Shown here: positions 33,659-42,392 of the stretch, piece after piece | Position numbering within the stretch: the first letter of the stretch is position 1 | Layout: each line of letters begins with the position of its first letter | From: an uncultured Blautia sp. | GTDB taxonomy: Bacteria; Bacillota; Clostridia; Lachnospirales; Lachnospiraceae | Assembly: GCA_900541985.1 (NCBI GenBank) | Contig: UQLX01000009.1 | Span: 13,263 to 77,262 of the forward strand | Direction: 5' to 3' | Length of the DNA: 64,000 bases | Translations under genes and position numbers: made by a program | Notes under the pieces: model-generated | What the model was told of the DNA's origin: nothing | Databases searched by the model: none | The model's input: the letters and a program-made list of their open reading frames with translations, nothing else

Positions 33659-34402
33659 TCAAATTTCTTCAACCGGACCGGATTTTGATCCGGCTCTTTT
33701 ATAATCTGAAACTCCACATACGGTAAGTACCCGGTCTTTTACTGAAAATTTTATATTTTGCCTTCCATAAGCAAGTCCGTAAATTCTTTCCGGATCTTCC
33801 TGATATCCCGGCCGGGGATCGTTTTCCAAAACCTCGATCAGTGCTTTTCTTTTTTTCTCAGGGATTTCTTTTAAATATTCTTCCGGGATTTCCACCTTCA
33901 GCCGGCGGTCTTCAATACGGTCTGTAAATCCTCCTGATGCCTGAGGATGCCCGTCTACATAGGGAAGATATGGCTTAATGTCAAATATAGGAGTTCCATC
34001 CATAAGATCAGCGCCGGAAACATGAAGTATCGGCCCTGATTCCGGATGAAATTCCACTCTTTCCAGACGCACAGAAGACAGTCCCAGACTGTTAGGACGA
34101 AAAGGGGACCGGGTGGCAAAAACTCCTTTCCTTATATTGCCGCCCAGTCGCGGAGGTCTTACCGTCGGAGACCATTTTTTCCCCACTGCCTCGGAGAACT
34201 GCCAGATCAGCCATATATAATCGTATTCCTCTATTCCACGAAGTGCCTCTGCCACACGAAATTCCGGTTCAAAAATAATCCGGGCCTTCTGTTCTTTCAG
34301 CCAGTTACTCTGATGAGGTATCCCAAATTTTTCCGGAAAATCATTATGTATTTTTGCAATCACCTGAAGCACGGGAGCTTCATACCCCTGATTCATTTTC
34401 AT
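33659..34402 (-). CDS. trmO: tRNA t6A37 N6-methyltransferase TrmO (TsaA family)
   Basis: A 247-residue protein with the TrmO beta-barrel: VIAKIHNDFPEKFGIPHQSN near the start, RLGGNIRKGVFATRSPFRPNSLGLSS (the SAM-binding heart of the family) and DGTPIFDIKPYLPYVD. In E. coli it methylates t6A at tRNA-Thr position 37. A C-terminal extension (about 170-247) matches the usual second domain. The ATG at 34402 follows GGAGG. The gene is 18 bases after the symporter gene. Confidence 0.92.
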   Translation of the reverse strand: MKMNQGYEAPVLQVIAKIHNDFPEKFGIPHQSNWLKEQKARIIFEPEFRVAEALRGIEEYDYIWLIWQFSEAVGKKWSPTVRPPRLGGNIRKGVFATRSPFRPNSLGLSSVRLERVEFHPESGPILHVSGADLMDGTPIFDIKPYLPYVDGHPQASGGFTDRIEDRRLKVEIPEEYLKEIPEKKRKALIEVLENDPRPGYQEDPERIYGLAYGRQNIKFSVKDRVLTVCGVSDYKRAGSKSGPVEEI

Positions 34403-34420
34403 GTTCCTCCAAAATCGTTT

Positions 34421-35803
34421 TTACCGTTCCACAGTCTCCACCGGTGTATCATCTTTTTTGTCAAGGTCATTGATATATTTCTTCGTCTCACTTACGATCA
34501 CATTTGACAATAGCAGGACTGCGATCAGATTGGGGATCGCCATCAGGGCATTCAGAATATCTGCAATGGTCCACACCAGATTCAGAGAGACTACCGGAGC
34601 TATCGCTGCAACCAGAATATACAGAACTCTGTAAGGAAGCAGCCCTGCCCTGCCTGCGAAATATTCTACGCAGCGCTCTCCATAGTAAGCCCAGCCCAGT
34701 ACTGTAGAATAGGCGAAGGAAATAATCCCCACAACCAGAATCACCGGCCCCAATACCGGAATCTGCTGAAATGCAAGTGTGGTGAGGATTCCTCCATCCG
34801 TGATATTTCCCATATCAATAGATGGATTTTTCATAATGCTGGTTACCAGCACAAGACCTGTCATCAGGCAGACAACTACCGTATCCCAGAAAGTTCCGGT
34901 ACTGGATACCAGTGCCTGACGGACTGGATTTCTGGTCTGTGCAGCAGCTGCTGCAATGGGAGCTGAACCAAGACCCGACTCATTGGAAAAAAGTCCCCTG
35001 GCAATTCCAAACTGCATTGCCATCATGATCCCCCGTCCTACCAGACCGCCGGCAGCCGCCCCCGGAGTAAACGCAAACCTGCAGATTGTACCCACAGCCG
35101 GAATAATAAAATCATAGTTCAGTACAAGAATAATGATACAGCCGATCACATAAAAAGCAGCCATAAAAGGAACCAGCTTCTCACATACGTTTGCAATAGA
35201 CCGAATACCGCCAAAAATAACAAGAGCTGTCAGAGCTGCGACCACAATACCTACCAGAGCAGGTGCAACGTGCAGATTTTCTTCGCAGACTGTGGCAATG
35301 GCGTTTACCTGAGTGGCACATCCGATTCCAAAAGATGCAAAACCTGCCAGAAAAGCAAACACCATGCCCAGCCATCTCATATGCAGACCGCGTTCCAGAG
35401 CATACATGGCACCGCCCTGCATTCGTCCGTCTTTTGTTTTAACACGGTATTTTACTGCGATCAGTGATTCGCTGTATTTCGTAGCGATCCCGAATACGCC
35501 TGTGATCCAGCACCAGAATACAGCTCCCGGCCCGCCAAGAGCAATCGCAGTGCCCACGCCAATGATATTTCCTGTTCCGATCGTGGACGCCAGAGCTGTC
35601 GTCAGCGCGCCAAACTGGCTTACCTCGCCTTCTGCATCCGGATCTTTCGCCACAGACAGCTTAATGGCTGTGCCGATCTTTCTTTGAATAAATCCGGTAC
35701 GAAACGTCATAAAAATATGCGTTCCCAAAAGGAGAAGGATCATCCACCATCCCCATACCATCTTATCGATCTGGTTGATTGCATTTACGATCGTATCAAA
35801 CAT
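34421..35803 (-). CDS. Sodium:alanine/glycine symporter (AGCS family)
   Basis: A 460-residue polytopic carrier importing alanine or glycine with Na+. Family motifs: GEVSQFGALTTALASTIGTGNIIGVGTAIALGGPGAVFW, FSNESGLGSAPIAAAAAQT and FAYSTVLGWAYYGERC. I use the ATG at 35803 after GGGAGGAA, not a longer frame to 35860. It lies downstream of larB-larC-patatin on the same strand. A paralogue at 45295 is controlled by a glycine riboswitch; this one shows no such leader. Confidence 0.93.
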   Translation of the reverse strand: MFDTIVNAINQIDKMVWGWWMILLLLGTHIFMTFRTGFIQRKIGTAIKLSVAKDPDAEGEVSQFGALTTALASTIGTGNIIGVGTAIALGGPGAVFWCWITGVFGIATKYSESLIAVKYRVKTKDGRMQGGAMYALERGLHMRWLGMVFAFLAGFASFGIGCATQVNAIATVCEENLHVAPALVGIVVAALTALVIFGGIRSIANVCEKLVPFMAAFYVIGCIIILVLNYDFIIPAVGTICRFAFTPGAAAGGLVGRGIMMAMQFGIARGLFSNESGLGSAPIAAAAAQTRNPVRQALVSSTGTFWDTVVVCLMTGLVLVTSIMKNPSIDMGNITDGGILTTLAFQQIPVLGPVILVVGIISFAYSTVLGWAYYGERCVEYFAGRAGLLPYRVLYILVAAIAPVVSLNLVWTIADILNALMAIPNLIAVLLLSNVIVSETKKYINDLDKKDDTPVETVER

Positions 35804-35835
35804 AACATTCCTCCCATTCCTGAACGAAAGCCTCT

Positions 35836-36687
35836 TTATCCGGAGGTCTCCTTCAGCCACTCTTTCATCCTTCTGATATCCTTCTCTGCATCTTTTCGGC
35901 CTATCTCATATACCCGTTGTATCTCGTCCAGATCACTTTCCATTCTTCCAATGGTCAGTTTTTCACTGGGACGGATCACAAAAAGTTCTCCCTTCGCTTC
36001 CATATTATGAATCTCTTCTATAGTTTTATTATATACCTCATGTCTTGTTTTCAGCGCATCCACAAACTTCGGATATCTGTGATAATAGATTTCTGCAAGC
36101 TTTACCGTTTCCGGTTTTTTTATAAATCCCTCTTCCCGGGTAAGCACTACTACATTTTTCTCATACCCCATCTTTTGAAACTGATGAACCGGAATACTGT
36201 CTGCACATCCGCCATCCAGAAGCTTTTTCCCCTGCCAGGAAACAATATGGGAGACATATGGCATAGATGCCGATGCCCGCATGACATCTACCTGATTGAG
36301 CATATCTGTGATTTTTATATACTCTGCTTTTCCTGTCTCCAAATTGGTACAGACCGCATAAAAATCCGTATCCGATTTCACAAACGCCTCATAATCATAG
36401 GGATCCAGCCGTTCCGGGATTTCATGATAACAAAAATCCCTGCCTACCACCTCTCCGGTATGAAGAAGGTTCCAGAAACTCATAAAATGCTTATCGTTTC
36501 TGTAGTTTCTGTAATATCGGATACTTCTGCCCTTCTGTTCCGAAACGAAGGAGCAGCCATGGAGTGCACCTGCAGAGACTCCGATCACACCGTCAAAATG
36601 TACCTGATGATCCATAAATACATCCAGAACACCTGCCGTATAGATGCCTCGCATTGCTCCGCCTTCCAAAATCAGTCCCGTTTTCAT
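35836..36687 (-). CDS. Patatin-like phospholipase
   Basis: A 283-residue patatin domain. The oxyanion loop GLILEGGAMRGIYTAGVLDVF is at the N-terminus, the nucleophile motif GVSAGA (Ser) follows, and the catalytic Asp is in LDGGCADSIPV. No signal peptide, so it should act in the cytosol or on the inner membrane face as a lipid acyl hydrolase. The start at 36687, 8 bases after AAAGGTGA, puts the conserved strand right at the N-terminus; it begins 8 bases past the larC stop. Confidence 0.9.
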   Translation of the reverse strand: MKTGLILEGGAMRGIYTAGVLDVFMDHQVHFDGVIGVSAGALHGCSFVSEQKGRSIRYYRNYRNDKHFMSFWNLLHTGEVVGRDFCYHEIPERLDPYDYEAFVKSDTDFYAVCTNLETGKAEYIKITDMLNQVDVMRASASMPYVSHIVSWQGKKLLDGGCADSIPVHQFQKMGYEKNVVVLTREEGFIKKPETVKLAEIYYHRYPKFVDALKTRHEVYNKTIEEIHNMEAKGELFVIRPSEKLTIGRMESDLDEIQRVYEIGRKDAEKDIRRMKEWLKETSG

Positions 36688-36694
36688 GAATGTC

Positions 36695-37987
36695 TCACCT
36701 TTCCTTCTTCCAGCATCCTCTGATTCTTTCCCAGGCTTCTCTGTAACTGATATGATTTTTTTCTGCAAAAGCTGCCACACTTTCATATTCCGGATAGCAG
36801 CGTATCTGCCCATTTGGAAGTGTGCACAGTTTTGTTTTTACCGGAAATCCATCCATACAGAGTTCCTGAATTTCTCTTTTTAATATGGTCCGCTCCATGC
36901 AGCTTTTTCTGATCCCGATGGTTGTTGTCTCTTCAAAAAGAACATCCTCCAGAAAAGGAACCCTGTCTTCTGTACAGATCACAGAAACCTCATAAGCCGG
37001 ACGGTTTTTTTTCATATATACCGGTGTATAATAGACATCTCTGGCTCCTGCCTCAAACAGCTGACGCATCACGTTCCCCAGTTCTTCTCCGGTACAGTCA
37101 TCCACATTGGTTTCCAGCTTCCAGATCACATCCTGATCTCTGATTCTGTCCTTTTTTTCTGTTTTTTTCTCCCGGATCAGCATGGCTCTGAGAATTCCCG
37201 GACAGGTATACTGTCTCTTTCCTGCACCAATACCGGTTTTTTCTATTATAAATTCGTCCGGAAGATGATCGGACGTTCGTATGGCAGCTGCGACAGCGGC
37301 TCCTGTCGGTGTGACCAGCTCGCCCTCCACCTCCGTGATCTGAAGAAAAAGACCATTCTGCTCCACAATATTGACGACTGCAGGAACCGGCACCGGAAGC
37401 ACTCCATGCTGGCAGCGTACAGTTCCTCTTCCCTCGCACAGCTTCGGAACGATCACCTCTGTAATATCCAGATCATCCAGACAGACAGCAACGGATACAA
37501 TATCCACAATAGAATCTATGGCTCCTACTTCATGAAAATGCACCTGTTCTCTTGGTACTCCGTGAGCCTTTGCCTCTGCATCAGCCAGAATCTCAAAAAC
37601 AGAAACTGCAGTTTTTTTTGCCCGATCTGTTATTTTTGATTCCATGATGATCTTTCGGATTTCCAGAATCCCCCTGTGTTCATGAGAATGTCCATGGACT
37701 GCGTCCTTATTGTGATGATGCTCCTGTCCGGAAACATCCCCTTTCCCATGAAGATACTCCATATCATGGTCGTGATTTTCGTGTTCCTTATCCAGGATCA
37801 CATGAAAGTCACAGGCATTCAGACCTGATTTTTTTACTCTTGTGATCTCTGTCCGAAATCCCTGCACCGAAAGACCGGACAATGCCTGCTCAAGTTTTTT
37901 CCGGTCAGCTCCAAGATCCAGAAGAGCTGCCACTGTCATATCTCCGCTGATCCCGGAGAAACATTCCAAATATAATGTTCTTCCCAT
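36695..37987 (-). CDS. larC: Nickel pincer cofactor biosynthesis protein LarC
   Basis: A 430-residue cyclometallase that inserts nickel into the pincer nucleotide cofactor. LYLECFSGISGDMTVAALLDLG starts the protein; VHFHEVGAIDSIVDIVSV is the family signature, and a His-rich loop (about residues 72-105, many HxH) probably binds nickel. In Lactobacillus plantarum larC is split in two frames joined by frameshifting; here it is a single frame. It is 3 bases after larB. No larE or larA lies in the window. Confidence 0.95.
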   Translation of the reverse strand: MGRTLYLECFSGISGDMTVAALLDLGADRKKLEQALSGLSVQGFRTEITRVKKSGLNACDFHVILDKEHENHDHDMEYLHGKGDVSGQEHHHNKDAVHGHSHEHRGILEIRKIIMESKITDRAKKTAVSVFEILADAEAKAHGVPREQVHFHEVGAIDSIVDIVSVAVCLDDLDITEVIVPKLCEGRGTVRCQHGVLPVPVPAVVNIVEQNGLFLQITEVEGELVTPTGAAVAAAIRTSDHLPDEFIIEKTGIGAGKRQYTCPGILRAMLIREKKTEKKDRIRDQDVIWKLETNVDDCTGEELGNVMRQLFEAGARDVYYTPVYMKKNRPAYEVSVICTEDRVPFLEDVLFEETTTIGIRKSCMERTILKREIQELCMDGFPVKTKLCTLPNGQIRCYPEYESVAAFAEKNHISYREAWERIRGCWKKER

Positions 37988-37990
37988 AAA

Positions 37991-38755
37991 TTACTCCTGC
38001 TTTGCTTCTTTTCCTCTGATTCCCAGCCGATTGATCTGTGTTGCAATATATCCTGCTCCGTAGCCATTATCGATATTTACTACCGCAATTCCGTTTGCGC
38101 AGGAATTGATCATGGTCAAAAGTGCAGAAAGGCCGTTCATACTCGCCCCATATCCTACTGATGTAGGCACTGCGATCACCGGTTTATCCACCAGGCCGCC
38201 AAGAACACTTGCAAGCGCCCCCTCCATTCCAGCTACTGCAATCACGCAGTTGGCTTCCTGGATCACCTCCAGTCTGGAGAACAGCCTGTGTATCCCGCTG
38301 ACTCCCACATCATAAATACGCTCCACACAGGAGCCAAAAAATTCCGCTGTCTGGGCAGCCTCTTCTGCCACCGGAATATCTGCGGTTCCGGCTGTACAGA
38401 CGGCAATTTTTCCCACTCGCTCTTTTTTATTTTTCTCAATCTTAATGATATGTGAGATCTCATCATATTCCACCTGGGGAAATATTTCCCGTATCAGCTG
38501 ATACTGGTGCTTTGAAGCTCTGGTTCCAAGTACCTCTCCGTTTTCCTCGTATAATTTTTTGAATATTTCCCTGAAATGAGCGTCTGCCTTACCGCTGCAG
38601 AAGATCACTTCTGGAAAACCGTTTCGTATCTCTCTGTAAGAATCCAGCTTCGCATAGTCCATTTCCTCAAAAGGCTTTTTCCTGAAGTAATGCTCTGCTT
38701 CTTCTAAAGTTATCTCATTTTGCTTAAATCTGGTCAGAATTTCCCTTGCTTCCAT
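37991..38755 (-). CDS. larB: Nickel pincer cofactor biosynthesis protein LarB
   Basis: A 254-residue carboxylase/hydrolase that converts nicotinic acid adenine dinucleotide to the dicarboxylated mononucleotide, the first cofactor step. The C-terminal PurE-like fold is seen in VCTAGTADIPVAEEAAQTAEF, VAGMEGALASVLGGLVDKPVIAVPTSVGYGAS and the end VVNIDNGYGAGYIAT. I take the ATG at 38755, 8 bases after GAGGTGA; the upstream GTG overlaps that site. A structured leader with a terminator precedes it. Confidence 0.94.
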   Translation of the reverse strand: MEAREILTRFKQNEITLEEAEHYFRKKPFEEMDYAKLDSYREIRNGFPEVIFCSGKADAHFREIFKKLYEENGEVLGTRASKHQYQLIREIFPQVEYDEISHIIKIEKNKKERVGKIAVCTAGTADIPVAEEAAQTAEFFGSCVERIYDVGVSGIHRLFSRLEVIQEANCVIAVAGMEGALASVLGGLVDKPVIAVPTSVGYGASMNGLSALLTMINSCANGIAVVNIDNGYGAGYIATQINRLGIRGKEAKQE

Positions 38756-38773
38756 TTTCTGTGTCACCTCATA

Positions 38774-38870
38774 TAAAAAAAGGAAGGAACTGCCGGCATG
38801 CAGACCGCATACTTCCGGTACACTTCCTTCCTGTTCACTCTGTTTTTGAGTAACCTGAACTTTACTCCGG
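38774..38870 (-). promoter_or_regulatory. Structured larB leader with terminator (candidate riboswitch/attenuator)
   Basis: Reading the minus strand: GAGTAA/TTACTC (38862-38867 with 38848-38853) forms a hairpin whose loop GTTCA (38856-38860) can pair with TGAAC (38833-38837) as a pseudoknot. Alternatively the same bases make a bulged hairpin. AGGAAGGAA (38824-38832) then pairs with TTCCTTCCT (38781-38789), enclosing CCGG/CCGG and ATGC/GCAT, and a run of T (38774-38780) follows. The terminator ends about 10 bases before the larB ribosome binding site. It does not match the nickel/cobalt riboswitch as I know it. Confidence 0.65.
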
Positions 38871-38877
38871 TACAGTA

Positions 38878-38895
38878 CTATAGAAACAACTATAG
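38878..38895 (-). promoter_or_regulatory. Extended -10 promoter region and CTATAG repeat before larB
   Basis: A minus-strand TG-C-TATAGT extended -10 element overlaps two copies of CTATAG (38878-38883 and 38890-38895) separated by six bases. The -35 match is poor. The repeats could be a small operator. Confidence 0.4.
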
Positions 38896-39004
38896 CATAT
38901 TTTCTGTAAAAATAAAATATCCTTTTGATATTTATAGATCCTTAATTTTCATCTTAATTTCTTTTCTGTTTTAATTTCATATCGTTATTTCTATCAGATT
39001 CTGT

Positions 39005-39010
39005 TATACT
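39005..39010 (+). promoter_or_regulatory. Probable -10 box of the aldose epimerase gene
   Basis: TATACT preceded by TGT gives an extended -10 element 33 bases before the ATG at 39043. The -35 region is weak. Confidence 0.45.
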
Positions 39011-39042
39011 GTATGTAGCAAATTTATACGGGAGGTTTTCTT

Positions 39043-39921
39043 ATGATCCACACATTAGAAAATAAAGAGCTCCGCATCCGGATCAACGATCTGGGCGCAG
39101 AATTATCTGAGATTTATGACAAAACAAATGACCGTCAGGTTCTCTGGGATGCAGATCCAGCCTACTGGAAGCGCCACGCGCCCATTCTTTTTCCAAATGT
39201 AGGCCGCTGTCATGCAAACCAGTATCTGATCAACGGCAAAGTCTATTCCGTGGGACAGCATGGTTTTGCCCGTGACGCTGAATTTTTGTGTGCAGAAAGC
39301 TCCGATACAAAGATCACTCATGTTCTGGAAGCTTCCGAAAAGACCAGAGAAGTCTATCCTTTCCTCTTCCGTCTCTCCATTACCCATGAACTTTGCGGAC
39401 GTGATCTCAGGGTTTCCTGGAAAGTAGAAAATCCGGACAGTGAACCTATTTATTTCACCATCGGAGGCCATCCTGCATTCCGTGTTCCGGTTCTTCCGGA
39501 TACTGCACAGGAGCAGTATTTCCTTACCTTTGACGGCCAGAAGGAACTGACTTTAAGTGTGCTTGATCTTTCCACCGGAACGGTAATTCCGGAAAAAACA
39601 GACACTCTGACTCTGAAAGACGGAGCCTGCCATATCACTCCTGATCTTTTTGACAATGATACACTGATCTTTGATAACGGCCAGGTTGAAAAAGCAGGAA
39701 TTTCTTTCCCTGACGGTACCCCTTATGTGGAAGTGATCTGCAAAGGATTTTCCAATTTCGGTATCTGGAGAGCTCCCGGAGCGCCTTTTGTCTGCCTGGA
39801 GCCCTGGATGGGACGCTGCGATAATTCCGGTTTCTCAGAGGAGCTGTCACAGAAGCCTGGAATCAATAAGGTTGCAGCAGGGGAAGAGTTTTTCCGCTCC
39901 TATACGATTTCTGTCAGATAA
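39043..39921 (+). CDS. Aldose 1-epimerase family protein (LacX-like)
   Basis: A 292-residue galactose-mutarotase-fold protein. HAPILFPNVGRC, VGQHGFARDAEF (catalytic His) and FTIGGHPAFRVPV (second His), with a late Glu in the VEVICKGFSNFGIWRAPGAPFVCLEPW region, match the LacX subgroup. It interconverts alpha and beta anomers of aldoses or sugar phosphates. The ATG follows GGGAGG by 8 bases. Monocistronic, divergent from larB. Confidence 0.92.
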   Translation: MIHTLENKELRIRINDLGAELSEIYDKTNDRQVLWDADPAYWKRHAPILFPNVGRCHANQYLINGKVYSVGQHGFARDAEFLCAESSDTKITHVLEASEKTREVYPFLFRLSITHELCGRDLRVSWKVENPDSEPIYFTIGGHPAFRVPVLPDTAQEQYFLTFDGQKELTLSVLDLSTGTVIPEKTDTLTLKDGACHITPDLFDNDTLIFDNGQVEKAGISFPDGTPYVEVICKGFSNFGIWRAPGAPFVCLEPWMGRCDNSGFSEELSQKPGINKVAAGEEFFRSYTISVR

Positions 39922-39935
39922 ACAACGATAATAAA

Positions 39936-39958
39936 GAGGGCGGTCACAAGGCGCCCTC
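39936..39958 (+). terminator. Possible aldose epimerase terminator
   Basis: GAGGGCG (39936-39942) pairs with CGCCCTC (39952-39958). The stem is strong but no T-run follows. Confidence 0.45.
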
Positions 39959-39976
39959 CTCAAACCTGAATCTTAT

Positions 39977-40735
39977 TCATTCTGCCCAGTGCACAACTGC
40001 ATTCCTCAGGAACCGTGCGCATCCGGATACACTTCTGTCATAATATCCTGTGAATCGTTCGTCTGCCACATACAGCTCTGCGATCCCTTTATGTTTCCCG
40101 GCATCATAGCTGTTTCCGGTCATGGTAAGCCATCTTTTGTGAAGCGCTGTGATTTCTCTTCCGACCTCCTCTTTCGGGTCAGCCTGACCGGTCACAGCGG
40201 TTTCCAGAAGTCCCTGGATTCTCTGTCCCAGCTCCATCCATTCCTGATACTGTTCCTTTGTCAGGTTCATGACGGTTTCCTGCATCTTGTCTACCTGCGC
40301 ATCGCCGTATTTTTTCCGGGCCTCTTTTCCATAATTTTTTTCATGCTCCTCTACTGCATGCTTCTTAAATGCCTCAAATTTTTCCTGGTCGTTCATGATC
40401 TCATTCCTTTCTTCTGCTCTGATCGTAATCTTCAGTGAGTGGATCAGACCCTCCAGCCTCTGCCTTTCTGCCTCCGGAGCGGTCAGGTGGCCTTTCAGCG
40501 CAGCCAGACGGTCAAAGGCGGGATTGTCCAGACATTCCCTGATCCGGGCAAGCTCCACCCCCAGCGCCCGATAATAAAGAATGTCCTGCAGACGGTCTAC
40601 CTCCTGCTCTCCATAGTAGCGGTATCCGCTCTCCGCCACTCTGGAAGGCTTCAGCAGGCCAATCTGATCGTACCATCTCAGAGTGCGGGTGGTCACTCCG
40701 GACAGCTTTGATAACTCCTGGATCGAATATTCCAT
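39977..40735 (-). CDS. MerR family regulator with TipAS drug-recognition domain
   Basis: A 252-residue regulator: N-terminal MerR helix-turn-helix (YSIQELSKLSGVTTRTLRWYDQIGLLKPSR, residues 3-32), a coiled-coil linker (about 75-110) and a C-terminal TipAS domain (about 125-252; HEKNYGKEARKKYG; LYVADERFTGYYDR) that in TipA binds thiopeptide antibiotics. MerR activators twist promoters with over-long spacers; exactly such a promoter precedes this gene. No obvious target gene sits beside it. The downstream convergent aldose epimerase is unlikely to be one. Confidence 0.93.
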   Translation of the reverse strand: MEYSIQELSKLSGVTTRTLRWYDQIGLLKPSRVAESGYRYYGEQEVDRLQDILYYRALGVELARIRECLDNPAFDRLAALKGHLTAPEAERQRLEGLIHSLKITIRAEERNEIMNDQEKFEAFKKHAVEEHEKNYGKEARKKYGDAQVDKMQETVMNLTKEQYQEWMELGQRIQGLLETAVTGQADPKEEVGREITALHKRWLTMTGNSYDAGKHKGIAELYVADERFTGYYDRSVSGCARFLRNAVVHWAE

Positions 40736-40794
40736 TTTTTACTCCTGTCTGCCTTTTCAGGCGAATCTTTTCAGGATCTCCCGTCCTTATTAAG

Positions 40795-40825
40795 AGCATA
40801 GCAGTTGACGCAGCGTCAAAGTCAA
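40795..40825 (-). promoter_or_regulatory. MerR-type promoter with 19-bp spacer and dyad
   Basis: Minus-strand TTGACT (40820-40825), a 19-base spacer, then TATGCT (40795-40800). The spacer contains a 15-base dyad, TTGACGC-x-GCGTCAA (40805-40819). This is the textbook MerR-activated layout and predicts autoregulation of the TipA-like gene. Confidence 0.85.
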
Positions 40826-40832
40826 GGCTTTT

Positions 40833-41564
40833 TTATCCAAAAATACGGATCAGCCCCAGAATTGTCAGATGCACCGGATAAAACCAGTAGAAAAACCATT
40901 TGGAAAATTTCTTATTCTTCTCTGCTCTTTCTCCATTATACAGGAAAAGAATACAGATTCCCGCAAGAGCAGGTCCCACCATACTTCCCAGCATATAGAC
41001 CACATCTGCCATAAGGGAAAACCTTCCCATTCCGCCCAGAAAATTAAGGCCTCCAAAAAGCAGCGTTCCTGTAGCAAACGCTTTTTTCTTTGCATCCTCT
41101 GAATTTCCTGCACGGACAAAAAGAATGGTAAAGACCGGTGCAAGGATTGCCCAGTCGCTGAACATGGACACAAAGATCAGTCCTGCAATACACAACGTCC
41201 TGATTACAGGGTCCGTCATTTCTTTCATTGCCTTTATGATCAGAAAACAGAGAAACAGGGTAAAAAGCATATTCATCCCCGTAAAATCAAGGATTCCCTC
41301 TGAAGTAAAAGCCAGACAAAACGGAATCTGGGAAATCAATGCAAAAAGGAACAGCCTTTCTCCATATTTCCTGACAGACCGGGTATATCCATAGCCTTCC
41401 ACCAGAAAATAACACATGACCGGAGCCGTAAAATAACCTGCATCCAGAAAAATTTCCGCTAAAAGAGTTCCCGGCTTCATAAAGATAAGGGAAATATGGT
41501 TCAAAAGCATCGTCGCCATAGCAATATATTTTATGGTATCCCGGTTCATTTTTCTTTCTGTCAT
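40833..41564 (-). CDS. TraX family membrane protein
   Basis: A 243-residue polytopic protein with about eight membrane helices. IKYIAMATMLLNHIS near the start and FLVEGYGYTRSVRKYGERLFLFALISQIPF are TraX family features. The F-plasmid TraX acetylates pilin; chromosomal Firmicute members are uncharacterised, probably membrane acyltransferases. The ATG at 41564 follows GAGGAGG. It begins 30 bases after the EFR1 gene and is likely co-transcribed. Confidence 0.88.
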   Translation of the reverse strand: MTERKMNRDTIKYIAMATMLLNHISLIFMKPGTLLAEIFLDAGYFTAPVMCYFLVEGYGYTRSVRKYGERLFLFALISQIPFCLAFTSEGILDFTGMNMLFTLFLCFLIIKAMKEMTDPVIRTLCIAGLIFVSMFSDWAILAPVFTILFVRAGNSEDAKKKAFATGTLLFGGLNFLGGMGRFSLMADVVYMLGSMVGPALAGICILFLYNGERAEKNKKFSKWFFYWFYPVHLTILGLIRIFG

Positions 41565-41594
41565 CGTTCCAGCCTCCTCTTCCCGAAGCTGCTC

Positions 41595-42359
41595 TTACAG
41601 AAACAGTTCATTTTCTTTTCTTTCCTCAAAAAGCTTTGCCATTTTTGTTTCAGCTGCCAGAAGTACTACTTTATTTAATTTGCGCACATTTTTCGGACAG
41701 ACCGAAATGCAGCGCATACAGGCAATGCATTTCTTTTCATCTACTTTCTTTACATCTTTGGGATCGATGGCTCCCACCGGGCAGAACCGTGCACAGTATC
41801 CGCAGGAATTACATCCTCTTCCGGGTTTCGGAATAAACGGGATTGTTCCAAGTTTTTTATAAGGATGGTTTCCGGGAACCTGTACTTCTCCGGAGTCTGT
41901 CTCCTGCTCCAGTTTTTCCCGGAGCTTTTTCCCAAATTCCTGAAGCTCTGCCATATCCTTCGTATCCGGTCTTCCTGCTGCAAACTTCCTCATGATCGAA
42001 TGTTCTGCCACTGCCGACACGGCTCCATAAACGGCAAACCCCGCTTCCTCTGCCTTATCCTTTAATTCTGTAAACGTATCCTCATAGGCGCGGTTTCCAT
42101 ATACGCATACCAGAACTGCCCTTGCCCCGTTTCCCTTCATCTGAGTCAGACGTTCTGCGGCGATCTGGGGAATCCTTCCTCCATAAGAAGGCATGGCGAT
42201 AAAACAAATATCTTCTTTCTGAAATTCATACTTACCGTAATCTTCTTGTGCGGAAAGAAGACTGATCTCCTTCTTTTCCTCCTGATAACCTTCCATCAGA
42301 ATATCTGTAACCTTATCCGTACCTCCTGTCGGACTGAATGTAATCTCATATACTGCCAT
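41595..42359 (-). CDS. EFR1 family flavodoxin-ferredoxin protein
   Basis: A 254-residue fusion. The N-terminal flavodoxin-like domain (YEITFSPTGGTDKV; FIAMPSYGGRIPQIAAERL) precedes two [4Fe-4S] motifs, CNSCGYCARFCPVGAI and CIACMRCISVCPKNV (about residues 188-230). EFR1 proteins are internal electron carriers of anaerobes without a fixed partner. I use the ATG at 42359 after AGGAGGAAA. An inverted repeat, ATACAGG-N6-CCTGTAT (42393-42412), lies in its leader. Confidence 0.9.
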   Translation of the reverse strand: MAVYEITFSPTGGTDKVTDILMEGYQEEKKEISLLSAQEDYGKYEFQKEDICFIAMPSYGGRIPQIAAERLTQMKGNGARAVLVCVYGNRAYEDTFTELKDKAEEAGFAVYGAVSAVAEHSIMRKFAAGRPDTKDMAELQEFGKKLREKLEQETDSGEVQVPGNHPYKKLGTIPFIPKPGRGCNSCGYCARFCPVGAIDPKDVKKVDEKKCIACMRCISVCPKNVRKLNKVVLLAAETKMAKLFEERKENELFL

Positions 42360-42392
42360 TTCTGTTTCCTCCTTTTGTGCGTGTGTCTGCAC

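Noticed and set aside
38774..38895. Nickel/cobalt riboswitch before larB
   Set aside because: The four-way junction and conserved purine-rich internal loops I know for that class are not visible; only a hairpin/pseudoknot plus terminator is seen.
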